Of a stretch of 13,484 nucleotides of DNA, positions 6,408 through 13,182 are shown in pieces (positions within the stretch are counted from its first letter, which is position 1; every line of letters begins with the position of its first letter). Position numbers and translations under genes: made by a program. This DNA is from Akkermansia muciniphila. Its GTDB lineage: Bacteria; Verrucomicrobiota; Verrucomicrobiia; Verrucomicrobiales; Akkermansiaceae. The stretch is from NCBI GenBank assembly GCA_945870545.1, contig CAMBTF010000013.1:1-13484 (forward strand), in the 5' to 3' direction. The notes under the pieces are model-generated. The model saw only the letters and a program-made list of their open reading frames with translations, was not told where the DNA came from and did not search any database.

Positions 6408-6682
6408 TTCTTTCCTTTGCCAACGCCGACACCGAGCAACTTTTCCGCACGGAAAGGAACCGCCGCTTTTCCTCCATCGCCCGCGTTGCCCTCCGTAAGC
6501 TCATTCAACTGAATCAGGCCGGGGAGTTGCGGGATATGGCCGCGCCGCCGGGGAACAGGCTGGAAGCCCTCAAAGGCAATCTTGCGGGCTTCCACTCGAT
6601 CCGCGTCAACGACCAGTGGAGAATTATCTTCCAATGGACGGAAAGGGGCGCGGAAAATGTCGCCATCACCGATTACCATTGA
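6404..6682 (+). CDS. higB: HigB-family toxin, copy 2, coupled to integrase
   Basis: A protein of 92 residues. It carries the same HigB landmarks as copy 1: [21 protein letters not shown] near 49-59, [15 protein letters not shown] near 64-78, and the VAITDYH end. Members are ribosome-dependent mRNA endonucleases. The ATG at 6404 overlaps the integrase stop as ATGA, and the start residues (MILSFAN) align with copy 1 (MIRSYAN). No separate promoter is seen before it, so it is probably read from the integrase transcript by translational coupling. Copy 1 in contrast has its own promoter. A longer open frame upstream (to 5891) is only a shadow of the integrase gene. The antitoxin gene follows 31 bases after the stop. 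Confidence 0.9.
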   Translation: MILSFANADTEQLFRTERNRRFSSIARVALRKLIQLNQAGELRDMAAPPGNRLEALKGNLAGFHSIRVNDQWRIIFQWTERGAENVAITDYH

Positions 6683-6693
6683 CCCGCCACCCA

Positions 6694-6708
6694 TAACGCT
6701 ACACGTTA
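6694..6708 (+). promoter_or_regulatory. Palindromic operator before higA copy 2
   Basis: TAACG-CTACA-CGTTA, an inverted repeat with 5-base arms and a 5-base centre, ends 5 bases before the higA ATG at 6714. The same TAACG-N5-CGTTA pattern forms the palindrome before higB copy 1 (4258-4272). This suggests the HigA binding site has moved between toxin and antitoxin in this copy. Confidence 0.55.
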
Positions 6709-6713
6709 CAGCT

Positions 6714-7010
6714 ATGAATCCACCCATCACACCCGGCGAGATATTGCTTGAGGAATATCTGAAACCGCTTGGCATTTCACAGAACGCCATGGCGCGGGCA
6801 ATCGGCGTATCGCCCCGCGCCGTCAATGAGATCGTGCTAGGGAAGCGGGCGATCACCCCGGCCATGTCCATCCGTTTCGGCGTGTTCTTCGCACAGTCCG
6901 ATCACTTTTGGCGCGGTATCCAAACGGAATGCGATTTCCGCGCCCTCGCCCGTGAACGGAAGGGACTCGTGAAAGGAATCCAACCCGCCGCCAAGCTCGC
7001 CGCACACTGA
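6714..7010 (+). CDS. higA: HigA-family antitoxin (XRE helix-turn-helix), copy 2
   Basis: A protein of 98 residues. It opens with the HigA signature ([20 protein letters not shown]), then the helix-turn-helix [20 protein letters not shown] (about residues 25-44) and an [10 protein letters not shown]...HFW segment. The last third differs strongly from copy 1, and overall identity is well under half. It should bind and neutralise HigB copy 2 and repress at the palindrome just upstream. The ATG at 6714 gives the normal family start. An open frame reaching back to 6582 overlaps the toxin and is not family sequence. No Shine-Dalgarno site is present. The integrase-fragment scar begins 16 bases after the stop. 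Confidence 0.9.
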   Translation: MNPPITPGEILLEEYLKPLGISQNAMARAIGVSPRAVNEIVLGKRAITPAMSIRFGVFFAQSDHFWRGIQTECDFRALARERKGLVKGIQPAAKLAAH

Positions 7011-7026
7011 AAGCCCATCCATGCCC

Positions 7027-7060
7027 GGCAAAGCCAAAGCCCGAACCCGGAAGAAAGCAT
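7027..7060 (+). repeat. Third copy of the integrase 3' tip (scar)
   Basis: It shares GCAAAGCCAAAGCCC (15 bases) and CGGAAGAAAGCAT (13 bases) with the end of the truncated integrase gene (4199-4238). The following CTTTCCTTCG resembles the start of higB copy 2. It ends in TAA rather than TGA. It looks like the junction of a lost third integrase/toxin block. Confidence 0.6.
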
Positions 7061-7096
7061 AAGCCTTTCCTTCGCAGAGAACACCCGCGCCCCGAT

Positions 7097-7112
7097 GTAA
7101 CCGCGCGGTTAC
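7097..7112. repeat. Perfect 16-bp palindrome
   Basis: GTAACCGCGCGGTTAC is fully self-complementary. Its half-site begins with GTAACC, as do the paired end motifs. It lies between the higBA pair and the excisionase-like gene. Confidence 0.75.
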
Positions 7113-7120
7113 GAGGTGGT

Positions 7121-7151
7121 AGTCCACCCGCGCCCGCGCCACTGGCAAGGC
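7121..7151 (+). repeat. Integrase gene fragment, short copy
   Basis: 31 bases repeat the start of 7185-7244 exactly and match 5563-5593 in the integrase gene with one difference. Confidence 0.85.
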
Positions 7152-7184
7152 GGCGAGCCAATAGGCAGCGCTGCACTTTTGGGT

Positions 7185-7244
7185 AGTCCACCCGCGCCCG
7201 CGCCACTGGCAAGGCCAGATCGAAGCCGACGAAAACGAAACAAG
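7185..7244 (+). repeat. Integrase gene fragment, 60 bp
   Basis: 58 of 60 bases match integrase positions 5563-5622 (codons for about residues 163-182, the linker before the catalytic domain). There is no open integrase frame here. Fragment order is scrambled relative to the gene, since the 3' tip (7027-7060) comes first. Confidence 0.92.
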
Positions 7245-7264
7245 GCTACAGCATGGCGCATTTT

Positions 7265-7286
7265 TGACACGCGCCGCGCTGTGTCA
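7265..7286 (+). promoter_or_regulatory. Inverted repeat over the excisionase start codon
   Basis: TGACAC (7265-7270) and GTGTCA (7281-7286) form a perfect 6-bp inverted repeat with a 10-bp centre; the last base is the A of the ATG. A bound protein here would block expression of the excisionase-like gene, possibly that protein itself. No matching -10 box is seen for the TTGACA inside it. Confidence 0.45.
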
Positions 7287-7525
7287 TGAACTACACCGTA
7301 TCCCCACTACTTAACAGAGCGCAAGCCGCCGCCTATCTTGGCGTTGCCCTGCGAACCATCGACCAGCTTCTCTCCGAAGGATCGCTTGCCTGCGTCCGCA
7401 TTGGCCGCTCAGTCCGCTTTCGTGAATCGGCATTGGCCGATTTTGTGGAGGCCAACGAAACGAGAGTCACACCGAAACGCCGCCGCGTAGCCCGTGGCAA
7501 AACTTCAACCGGAGCAACGGCATGA
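7286..7525 (+). CDS. Excisionase-like helix-turn-helix DNA-binding protein
   Basis: A protein of 79 residues. Residues about 8-55 (LLNRAQAAAYLGVALRTIDQLLSEG, then RIGRSVRFRESALADFV) form a winged helix-turn-helix of the HTH_17/excisionase family. The rest is a basic tail (TPKRRRVARGK). Such proteins bend DNA at attachment sites to favour excision, or act as small regulators. Its presence inside an integrase-bearing element makes a recombination directionality factor the most likely role, but this is inference. The stop codon overlaps the start of the next gene by four bases (ATGA), so the two are probably translated together. No Shine-Dalgarno site is seen, and an inverted repeat covers the start. 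Confidence 0.82.
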   Translation: MNYTVSPLLNRAQAAAYLGVALRTIDQLLSEGSLACVRIGRSVRFRESALADFVEANETRVTPKRRRVARGKTSTGATA

Positions 7526-8151
7526 ACGGCGAACTTTTCGATGAGATACCGGCTCGCTCCCCCGCAAGCCCCATTGGAGGCTTTGATGGTTCTACAAAAG
7601 GCAGGATGGAAGCCATGAGAGCCGACCCCGCCACCCGCCGCGCCATCGCCGAGGACATGCTTGGACATGCCCTTGATCCGAACAGCTACGACAACACACA
7701 AGCACGGGAAACCATGCTTTTCGTAAATGACCTATTGGCGAAAGGCTTCACGCCGGGAGATACCTCCAAGCTCGTCCTTAACACCTTCCCACCGCTGACG
7801 AAGCGGGAGGCGAAGGGAATCAAGGCAGCGGAACTCCCGACAGCAAGCGACCTCGCCATATCCGAGGAAAGCACGTTGTTGGAGCTGATGGAAACGGGAC
7901 GCACCTACACCGCCCCGCAGCTCCTAGAGCTTTTACCCCGCGATCACCGAGTATGGCAGAAAAAGACCACGCGAGGGAAATTTGCAGCCACAGGCATAAT
8001 CATGGCAAATCTCGTCACCCTAGGGAAAGTTGAGAAACTCAAAGACACTCACGCCCTTTACTTGAAACGGAAGGAATCGAAAACCGCTCCGAACAAGGGA
8101 TTGATGGCCGCAGCCGAAGATAACAGACCAACACCCGAAGCGGAGTGCTAA
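7522..8151 (+). CDS. Protein of unknown function, 209 residues
   Basis: I do not recognise this protein. It overlaps the excisionase-like gene by ATGA, so both probably form one unit. It is soluble, with no signal or membrane segment. The N-terminal 30 residues look flexible (PARSPASPIGGFDGSTKGR). Residues about 30-95 are predominantly helical and acidic. Residues about 113-185 (STLLELMETGRTYTAPQLLELL, then RGKFAATGIIMANLVTLGKVE and ALYLKRK) have the rhythm of a winged-helix fold: helix, TAPQLLELL helix, recognition helix, then a short hairpin. A DNA-binding or replication-accessory role is therefore possible but unproven. It is the only sizeable gene of the element that is neither recombination nor toxin-antitoxin, and so its main candidate cargo or maintenance gene. 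Confidence 0.8.
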   Translation: MNGELFDEIPARSPASPIGGFDGSTKGRMEAMRADPATRRAIAEDMLGHALDPNSYDNTQARETMLFVNDLLAKGFTPGDTSKLVLNTFPPLTKREAKGIKAAELPTASDLAISEESTLLELMETGRTYTAPQLLELLPRDHRVWQKKTTRGKFAATGIIMANLVTLGKVEKLKDTHALYLKRKESKTAPNKGLMAAAEDNRPTPEAEC

Positions 8152-8444
8152 AAATGGATTCCCCTCCTGTTTGCCCCCCTCCCCCCCTCCAAATTCGCAA
8201 GAAAACAGACTACTGGTCTGTAAATCCCCCTAAATCCTTCCGAGGTTCGTAGTTTTCCAAAGTCCCGCTATCCCCCGTCGTTGCTTGCTTTCCCAGTAGT
8301 TCACCACACTCCTAACATACCACACAGACTATTTCAGATACTATCTCTACAAAATCCACAAAAGCGGGGAGATATTTACCCCTTTCTTCCATGAGGTCTG
8401 AAAAAGGAATCTTTTAGCCCCTATTCTGCCCCTTGAGGTCAACA

Positions 8445-8477
8445 AGCCCCACCGTGTGCATATCCATGCCCCTATTT
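8445..8477 (+). repeat. 33-bp patch shared with 4873-4905
   Basis: 28 of 33 bases match the sequence that follows higA copy 1 in the older remnant. It marks a region common to both elements. Confidence 0.65.
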
Positions 8478-8746
8478 TCTGAAACTGCCCCTTTGATAGA
8501 ATGAGGACACGCCGAAAGAGCCGCCACCGCGCCCACCGCCTGCTCCGCGCCAGCCGACTACCCGGCGACCCCGGCCTGCTCCGCGCCCTCGATCCGCGCC
8601 GTGGACAGCCGCAGACCTGATGAGGGGACGGGCGACGGCAACTTTTGAAAAAGCCGCGCCGTGGGAGAGTCGCCGCCGCGTCCTCGATCCGCGCCCACGG
8701 CCTGCTCCGCGTCCTCGATCCGCGCCAGCGTCCCCAGCTCGCCCAA

Positions 8747-8782
<36 letters not shown>

Positions 8783-8816
8783 TCAGGCCGTCGGAAAAAT
8801 CGACCGGGGGCGAGCT

Positions 8817-8835
8817 GTAACCAATTTGTAACAAC
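8817..8835 (+). promoter_or_regulatory. GTAACCAA motif pair, right end, inner
   Basis: GTAACCAA (8817-8824) is followed 11 bp later by GTAACAAC (8828-8835), with ATTT between them in the first spacer as in the outer pair. It is a probable degenerate arm-type site. Confidence 0.4.
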
Positions 8836-8929
8836 CCACCCGCGAACCTGTCACGAGCCGCCCGTCGGCGCATCCGGCGCAGAAACGGACACCGGGAAGC
8901 CGAGAAAGAGAGGAAAGCCCCGGAAGGTT

Positions 8930-8948
8930 GTAACCAATTTGTAACCAA
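8930..8948 (+). promoter_or_regulatory. GTAACCAA motif pair, right end, outer
   Basis: GTAACCAA occurs at 8930-8937 and 8941-8948, 11 bp apart, then TATTTGAT. It mirrors the left-end pair at 5014-5031. It sits about 95 bp inside the right att copy. Confidence 0.5.
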
Positions 8949-9019
8949 TATTTGATGCGAAACCGCGCATTTTCACGCATTCCGGCGCATTTCCCTAACA
9001 GCTCGAAATCCGCTCTAAT

Positions 9020-9039
9020 CCTTTAGAATTAAAGGTTTT
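9020..9039 (+). terminator. Small hairpin with T run next to right att
   Basis: CCTTTA-GAAT-TAAAGG followed by TTTT. It is AT-rich and short, so weak as a terminator. It may instead be structure tied to the attachment site or to the tRNA 3' end on the other strand. Confidence 0.25.
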
Positions 9040-9041
9040 AA

Positions 9042-9097
9042 CCGTGATTTAAGAAATGATCCCGACAGGAATCGAACCTGTATCTAAAGTTTAGGAA
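9042..9097. repeat. Right attachment site within tRNA-Arg
   Basis: A perfect 56-bp copy of 4917-4972. Here the repeat forms the 3' half of the complete tRNA plus its 15-bp downstream flank. Identity stops exactly where the tRNA anticodon stem 5' strand begins. Confidence 0.93.
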
Positions 9098-9128
9098 ACT
9101 CTTGTTCTATCCGTTGAACTACGGGACC
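9057..9128 (-). tRNA. tRNA-Arg (anticodon CCU)
   Basis: 72 nucleotides that fold cleanly. The acceptor stem is GGTCCCG/CGGGATC with one G-T pair, and the D stem is GTTC/GAAC. The anticodon stem is AGAGT/ACTTT with one G-T pair around loop TTCCTAA (anticodon CCT, reading AGG). The T stem is ACAGG/CCTGT with loop TTCGATT, and the discriminator is A. CCA is not encoded. In E. coli the equivalent gene (argW) is also a prophage attachment site. The 3' half is element-derived but identical to the displaced host copy, so function is kept. It lies 45 bases downstream of the hydrolase gene on the same strand. Confidence 0.95.
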
Positions 9129-9173
9129 CGAAGGCAAGGAATTGGTAGGCTCTGCCGGGTGGGGAGGCAAGCC

Positions 9174-10130
9174 CTAAGGCGCGGCGAGAAATGCGGCGGT
9201 GCGGGTTTCCGACCAATATTCGCGACCTGCGCCGAAGCCGACGTGACCGCCTTCGGCGGGGATTTCGAGGTGGAGGTGCGTGCTGGCCTCCGCTTCCTCG
9301 CGGGGGTAGCAGGAGGGGCCGAGGAAGGGATCATTCTGCGCGTTGACGAGGAGGGTGGGGATAGCGATCGCGGGGAGGAAAGGGCGGCTGCTACTACGTT
9401 TCCAGTAATCCTCCGCGTCACGGAAACCGTTCAGCGGGGCGGTGAAGCGGCCGTCGAACTCGGTGAAAGTCCGCATCTTCCCCAGTCCGGTGAGATCGAA
9501 GCTTTCCGGAAACCTGCCGTGCTTTTCCCTGACCTTGGCGCGCAGCGTTTTCAGGAAGCGCTCCATGTAGATCGCGTTTTTGGCTTGCCCGAGGCTGGCG
9601 GCGCAACAGGCGAGATCGCAGGGCGCAGAAAAGGCCACGGCGCGGCGGATCTTCGGGTGGATCTCGCCGCCGCGCTCGCCGAGGTATTTGAGCGTGAGGT
9701 TGCCGCCGAGGCTGAAGCCGATGAGGTCGATCCGCTCCGCCGGATGGACACTGAGGGCGTGGCGGATGATGATTTCGAGATCGCCGGTCTTGCCGCTGTG
9801 GTAAAAGGCAGGGAGGCGGTTGGGTTCATCGCCGCAGCCGCGCAAGCTCCATGCGAGCACATCCCAGCCGCGCTTCACGAGGGCGCGTGCCATGGCTTGG
9901 ATGTAATTCGCCCGGGGGGAACCCTCAAGGCCGTGCGAAAGGATTGCGAGCCGATTGCCGCTTCCGCCAGACCATTCGAGATCGAGGAAATCCCCGTCTT
10001 CCAGCTCCAAGCGCTCGCGGCGAAGCGTGACCGGCGCAACCTTGCGGAATAGCGCGGGGTGGATCGTCTGCAAATGGGCACCGCGCAACCATGCGGGAGG
10101 GCGGTAGGTGGATTTCTCGATGAGCGGCAT
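9174..10130 (-). CDS. YheT-family alpha/beta hydrolase
   Basis: A protein of 318 residues, the usual length for the YheT (COG0429-type) family. It starts with the family signature PPAWLRGAHLQTIHPALFR. The oxyanion region is LSHGLEGSPRANYIQ (about 64-78), followed by RGCGDEPNRLP. The nucleophile is S140 in GFSLGGN, the acid D267 in NAQNDPFLG, and the histidine H296 in EGGHVGFG, so the triad is complete. No signal peptide is visible, so it is probably cytoplasmic. Family members are predicted esterases with poorly known substrates. It is encoded on the same strand as the downstream tRNA. The ATG at 10130 fits the family N-terminus; no Shine-Dalgarno site is evident. Confidence 0.92.
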   Translation of the reverse strand: MPLIEKSTYRPPAWLRGAHLQTIHPALFRKVAPVTLRRERLELEDGDFLDLEWSGGSGNRLAILSHGLEGSPRANYIQAMARALVKRGWDVLAWSLRGCGDEPNRLPAFYHSGKTGDLEIIIRHALSVHPAERIDLIGFSLGGNLTLKYLGERGGEIHPKIRRAVAFSAPCDLACCAASLGQAKNAIYMERFLKTLRAKVREKHGRFPESFDLTGLGKMRTFTEFDGRFTAPLNGFRDAEDYWKRSSSRPFLPAIAIPTLLVNAQNDPFLGPSCYPREEAEASTHLHLEIPAEGGHVGFGAGREYWSETRTAAFLAAP

Positions 10131-10188
10131 TTCAGGAGCGGTCTGAAAAAATGGAAAAGCGCCTGTCTGCTAGTTGGGAAGAGTTTTT

Positions 10189-10308
10189 AACCGCAGATGG
10201 ACTCAGATTCACGCAGATGTAAGAAGGGATGAAATACTAAAGAATTTCCACGTCCCAGCTTTTCATCTGAGTTCTTTATCTGCGTCCATTGACGTTCATC
10301 TGCGGTTG
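10189..10308. repeat. Inverted pair of CCGCAGATG-type intergenic elements
   Basis: The left arm 10189-10225 starts AACCGCAGATGGACTCAGAT and contains ACGCAGAT and AAGAA. The right arm 10272-10308 is its approximate reverse complement, with AACCGCAGATGAACG and GGACGCAGAT on the minus strand. The arms could form a long imperfect hairpin between the ffh stop and the hydrolase start. It may end the ffh transcript, or be a dispersed intergenic repeat. Confidence 0.7.
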
Positions 10309-10341
10309 AATTCCTCTTATCTGGATTGTTAGGGCATTCAC

Positions 10342-11742
10342 TCAGAACGGGAATTTCCCGCCTTTTCCACCGCCGCCGCCCATGCCGCCGAGGCCTTTCA
10401 TCATGTCGCTCATGCCGCCGGAGCCGCCCATGGCTTTCATCATGTTCTTCATTTTGCCGGGCGACCTCATCATCTTGCGCATCTCGCCGAACTGCTTGAT
10501 GAGCTGGTTCACCTGCATAATCGAGGTGCCGGAACCGGCGGCGATGCGCTGGCGGCGCGAGGCCTTGATGATCTCCGGACGGGAGCGCTCGTAGGGTGTC
10601 ATCGAGAGCACGATGGCCTCGGTGCGCTTGATCTTGCTGTTGTCGAGGGCACCGGCGGGGAGCTGTTTCTTGATCTTGCTGAAGCCGGGCATGAGGCCGA
10701 GCAAGCCCTCAAGCGGGCCGAGCTTCTGGATCATGCGCATCTGGTCGAGGAAGTCGTTGAAATCAAATTTTCCTTCCTGCATCCGCTTCATCGAGCGCAT
10801 CGCGTCCTCCTCGTTCACCGCCTCCGCGACGTTCTCGACCATGCTGACGATGTCGCCCATGCCGAGGATGCGGTCGGCCATGCGCGAGGGGTGGAACTCC
10901 ATGAGCTGGTCGAGCTTCTCGCCCTCGCCCGCGTATTTGATCGGCTTGCCGGTGACCTCGCGCATGGAGAGTGCCGCGCCGCCGCGGGCGTCGCCGTCGA
11001 GTTTCGTGAGCACGATGCCGGTGATGCCCACCGCGTCGTCGAAATGGGTGGCTACTGAAACCGCCTGCTGGCCGGTGGCGGCGTCGGCGACGAGGAGGGT
11101 TTCCTTGGGTTTCAGGAAAGTGTTCAGTTTCTTGAGTTCCTCGATGAGCCGCTCGTCGATTTCCTGGCGGCCTGCGGTGTCGAAGATCAGGACGGTGGCG
11201 CCGCTGCTTTCACCGAAGGCGATGGCATCGCGGGCGACCTTGATCACATCCGTCTCGCCTTTCTCGGGGGCGAAACACGGCACATCCGCCTGCTTGGCGA
11301 GCGTCTGGAGCTGCTCAATGGCGGCGGGGCGGTAGAGGTCGCAGGCGACGAGCAGCGGGCGGCGGCCTTCCTTTTTCAGGCGGCGGGCGAGCTTCGCGGA
11401 GGTGGTGGTTTTTCCCGCGCCGTTGAGGCCGACCATCAGGATGCGGGCGGGCGGGTTGAGGTCGAGCGGGACGTTGTCGCCGCCGAGGACGCGGGTGAGT
11501 TCGTCGTGGAAAAATTTCACGATCATCTCGCCGGGCTTGATCGACTTGAGGACGTCCTCGCCCATCGAGGCTTCCTTGACGCGGGCGATCAGCTCCTTCG
11601 CCACGCCGAACTCGACATCCGCCTCGAGCAGCGCGATGCGGATCTCGCGGAGGGCGTCGGTGATGTTTTTATCGGAAATTTTGCCGACGCCACGGAGGTT
11701 GCGGAAGGTCTTGTCGAGGTTGTCGCTGAGGGCGGAGAACAT
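10342..11742 (-). CDS. ffh: Signal recognition particle GTPase Ffh (SRP54)
   Basis: A protein of 466 residues, typical for Ffh. The N domain (about 1-90) is helical. The G domain (about 98-295) shows the P-loop GLNGAGKTTT (105-114), DLYRPAAIEQL, DTAGR (188-192) and TKLDGDARGG (246-255). The M domain (about 325-440) is methionine-rich, with the SRP-RNA binding region RSRPEIIKASRRQRIAAGSG. The tail is glycine- and methionine-rich (MGGSGG...GGGGGKGG). It binds 4.5S RNA and signal sequences on the ribosome and docks with FtsY to deliver membrane proteins. The P-loop has asparagine where glutamine is more common, a conservative change. An AT-rich leader of roughly 35 bases precedes the ATG, and no Shine-Dalgarno site is seen. 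The deacetylase gene lies upstream on the same strand, 141 bases away. Confidence 0.97.
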   Translation of the reverse strand: MFSALSDNLDKTFRNLRGVGKISDKNITDALREIRIALLEADVEFGVAKELIARVKEASMGEDVLKSIKPGEMIVKFFHDELTRVLGGDNVPLDLNPPARILMVGLNGAGKTTTSAKLARRLKKEGRRPLLVACDLYRPAAIEQLQTLAKQADVPCFAPEKGETDVIKVARDAIAFGESSGATVLIFDTAGRQEIDERLIEELKKLNTFLKPKETLLVADAATGQQAVSVATHFDDAVGITGIVLTKLDGDARGGAALSMREVTGKPIKYAGEGEKLDQLMEFHPSRMADRILGMGDIVSMVENVAEAVNEEDAMRSMKRMQEGKFDFNDFLDQMRMIQKLGPLEGLLGLMPGFSKIKKQLPAGALDNSKIKRTEAIVLSMTPYERSRPEIIKASRRQRIAAGSGTSIMQVNQLIKQFGEMRKMMRSPGKMKNMMKAMGGSGGMSDMMKGLGGMGGGGGKGGKFPF

Positions 11743-11883
11743 GGGGAAACTTTAAATTTTAAACTTTAACTCTCAAGGAAGAGGCGAGGATTCAAGGGGG
11801 AAGAAGCCGGGAAGACAGAGGGATATCAATGGTGCGAGGCTATGTTCCTAATTTCAAATCACCAATATCAAATATCCATTCAC

Positions 11884-13062
11884 TCACTCATCCGGTAGAT
11901 ACGCGGCGTCGCGGTCGATCTGGAAGCTCCATTTCAGTGGGGTTTCCACGGCTTTCCCTTCTGTGTCTTGCCACGTGACCTGTACTTGGCAGACGGGCTG
12001 GCGGAGGCGGCGGTTGACCTGCCATGAGAAAATTTTGCCCTCGCTGGCGTAGTTCGCGGGCACCTCGCCGAAGCCCGCGACCTGCATTTTAAGCGTGGCC
12101 GGATCGATTTTTTCCGCTTTGGAAAGATCCACGGAAATCACAGGTAGGCGGGAGCTGATGATCGCGCCCGGCTGGGGTTCGACAGGGAAGGGGAGTTCCT
12201 GCGCCAGCCCTTCAACCAATCCGGCGGGCATGTCCGTCTGGGAGTCGCGGAAGGTTATGGCGAAATCGAAGATCTTGTCGTAATTGCCGAGGATGATGTA
12301 GCGCGGCAGGACTTCGTTGGGGATCGCGCGTTTCACTTTTCCCGGCTGGACGGTGAAGAGATGCGTGTAGCCGAGCTGTATGGCCTTGGTGAGCATTTCC
12401 TCGGTGAAAAAACCGCCCGGGTAGGCGTAGGTCGGCACTGAGCCGCCGAATTTTCCCTCCAGGAAACGTTTCGATTCGCCCATCTCGGTGTTGAGGAACT
12501 TGTCGTAGGTCTGCGGGCCGCGCTTGCGGCTTGCCTTTACGGCCTGGGGAAACGGATGGGTTACCGAGTGGCTGCCGATCGTGGCACCATGTTTCATCAT
12601 CTCCTTGATCATCGCGGTGGTTAGCGCCTTGCCGCCGCCATCCACGTAGTTCTTGTAGAGGTAGATCGTGAACGGGTAGCCGAACTCTTTGAGGATCGGA
12701 TACGCTTGTGTGTAGGTGGAAATCCAGCCGTCGTCGATGGTGATCACCACGGCCTTCGCAGGGATCTCTTTGGTGCCCTCTTTCCATGCGATGAAATCCG
12801 CCATCGGGATCACCGGTAGGCCGAGCTGGCGGATCATTTCCATCTGTTTGCGGAACTTCGAGGTGCGGATGCGCATCGCGGTCTCGCGCTCGGTTTCGGA
12901 AAAATCATGGTATCCGAGCACTGCCACGCGGACGCCGTCGTCCGGCACGTCGAGGGCGCGCAGCGGCTCGGCGGCGGGTGCTGTCTCGGGAGGAGGCTCC
13001 TGGCCGAGAAGGGGCGAAACCACCGCCATCCATGCGAAAAACAGTTCTTTCGGAAATCTCAT
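11884..13062 (-). CDS. Secreted polysaccharide-deacetylase-like protein
   Basis: A protein of 392 residues. The N-terminus (MRFPKELFFAWMAVVSPLLG) is a plausible signal peptide, followed by a proline- and alanine-rich linker. Residues about 45-250 are the carbohydrate esterase 4 / NodB-type fold: LGYHDFSE, then ITIDDGW (the two metal-region aspartates D110 and D111), SHSVTHP with the zinc-type histidines H165 and H169, and YAYPGG near 212-217. TIDDG replaces the more common TFDDG. All expected metal ligands are visible, so it is probably active, removing acetyl groups from an extracellular or wall polysaccharide. Residues about 290-392 are a beta-rich extra domain of unknown role. The start at 13062 has GGGGAG directly against the ATG, which is too close to act as a good ribosome site. 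Confidence 0.88.
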   Translation of the reverse strand: MRFPKELFFAWMAVVSPLLGQEPPPETAPAAEPLRALDVPDDGVRVAVLGYHDFSETERETAMRIRTSKFRKQMEMIRQLGLPVIPMADFIAWKEGTKEIPAKAVVITIDDGWISTYTQAYPILKEFGYPFTIYLYKNYVDGGGKALTTAMIKEMMKHGATIGSHSVTHPFPQAVKASRKRGPQTYDKFLNTEMGESKRFLEGKFGGSVPTYAYPGGFFTEEMLTKAIQLGYTHLFTVQPGKVKRAIPNEVLPRYIILGNYDKIFDFAITFRDSQTDMPAGLVEGLAQELPFPVEPQPGAIISSRLPVISVDLSKAEKIDPATLKMQVAGFGEVPANYASEGKIFSWQVNRRLRQPVCQVQVTWQDTEGKAVETPLKWSFQIDRDAAYLPDE

Positions 13063-13182
13063 CTCCCCGGAACCTTAGCTGCGTTGGCTTGGCGCGCAAT
13101 CCAAACGGCATGAACAGGCCCGGCCTTTCCGGCGCTCATTTCTGGCAAAAGGCCTGGGCATCCGCAGAGGCGCTTTCACGGT

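Noticed and set aside
7121..7244. Possible CRISPR-like or spaced repeat array
   Set aside because: There are only two repeats of unequal length, and both are copies of an internal piece of the integrase gene; no cas genes are nearby.
7264..7292. TTGACA-based promoter for the excisionase-like gene
   Set aside because: A -10 box at proper spacing would fall within the coding sequence and none is recognisable there.
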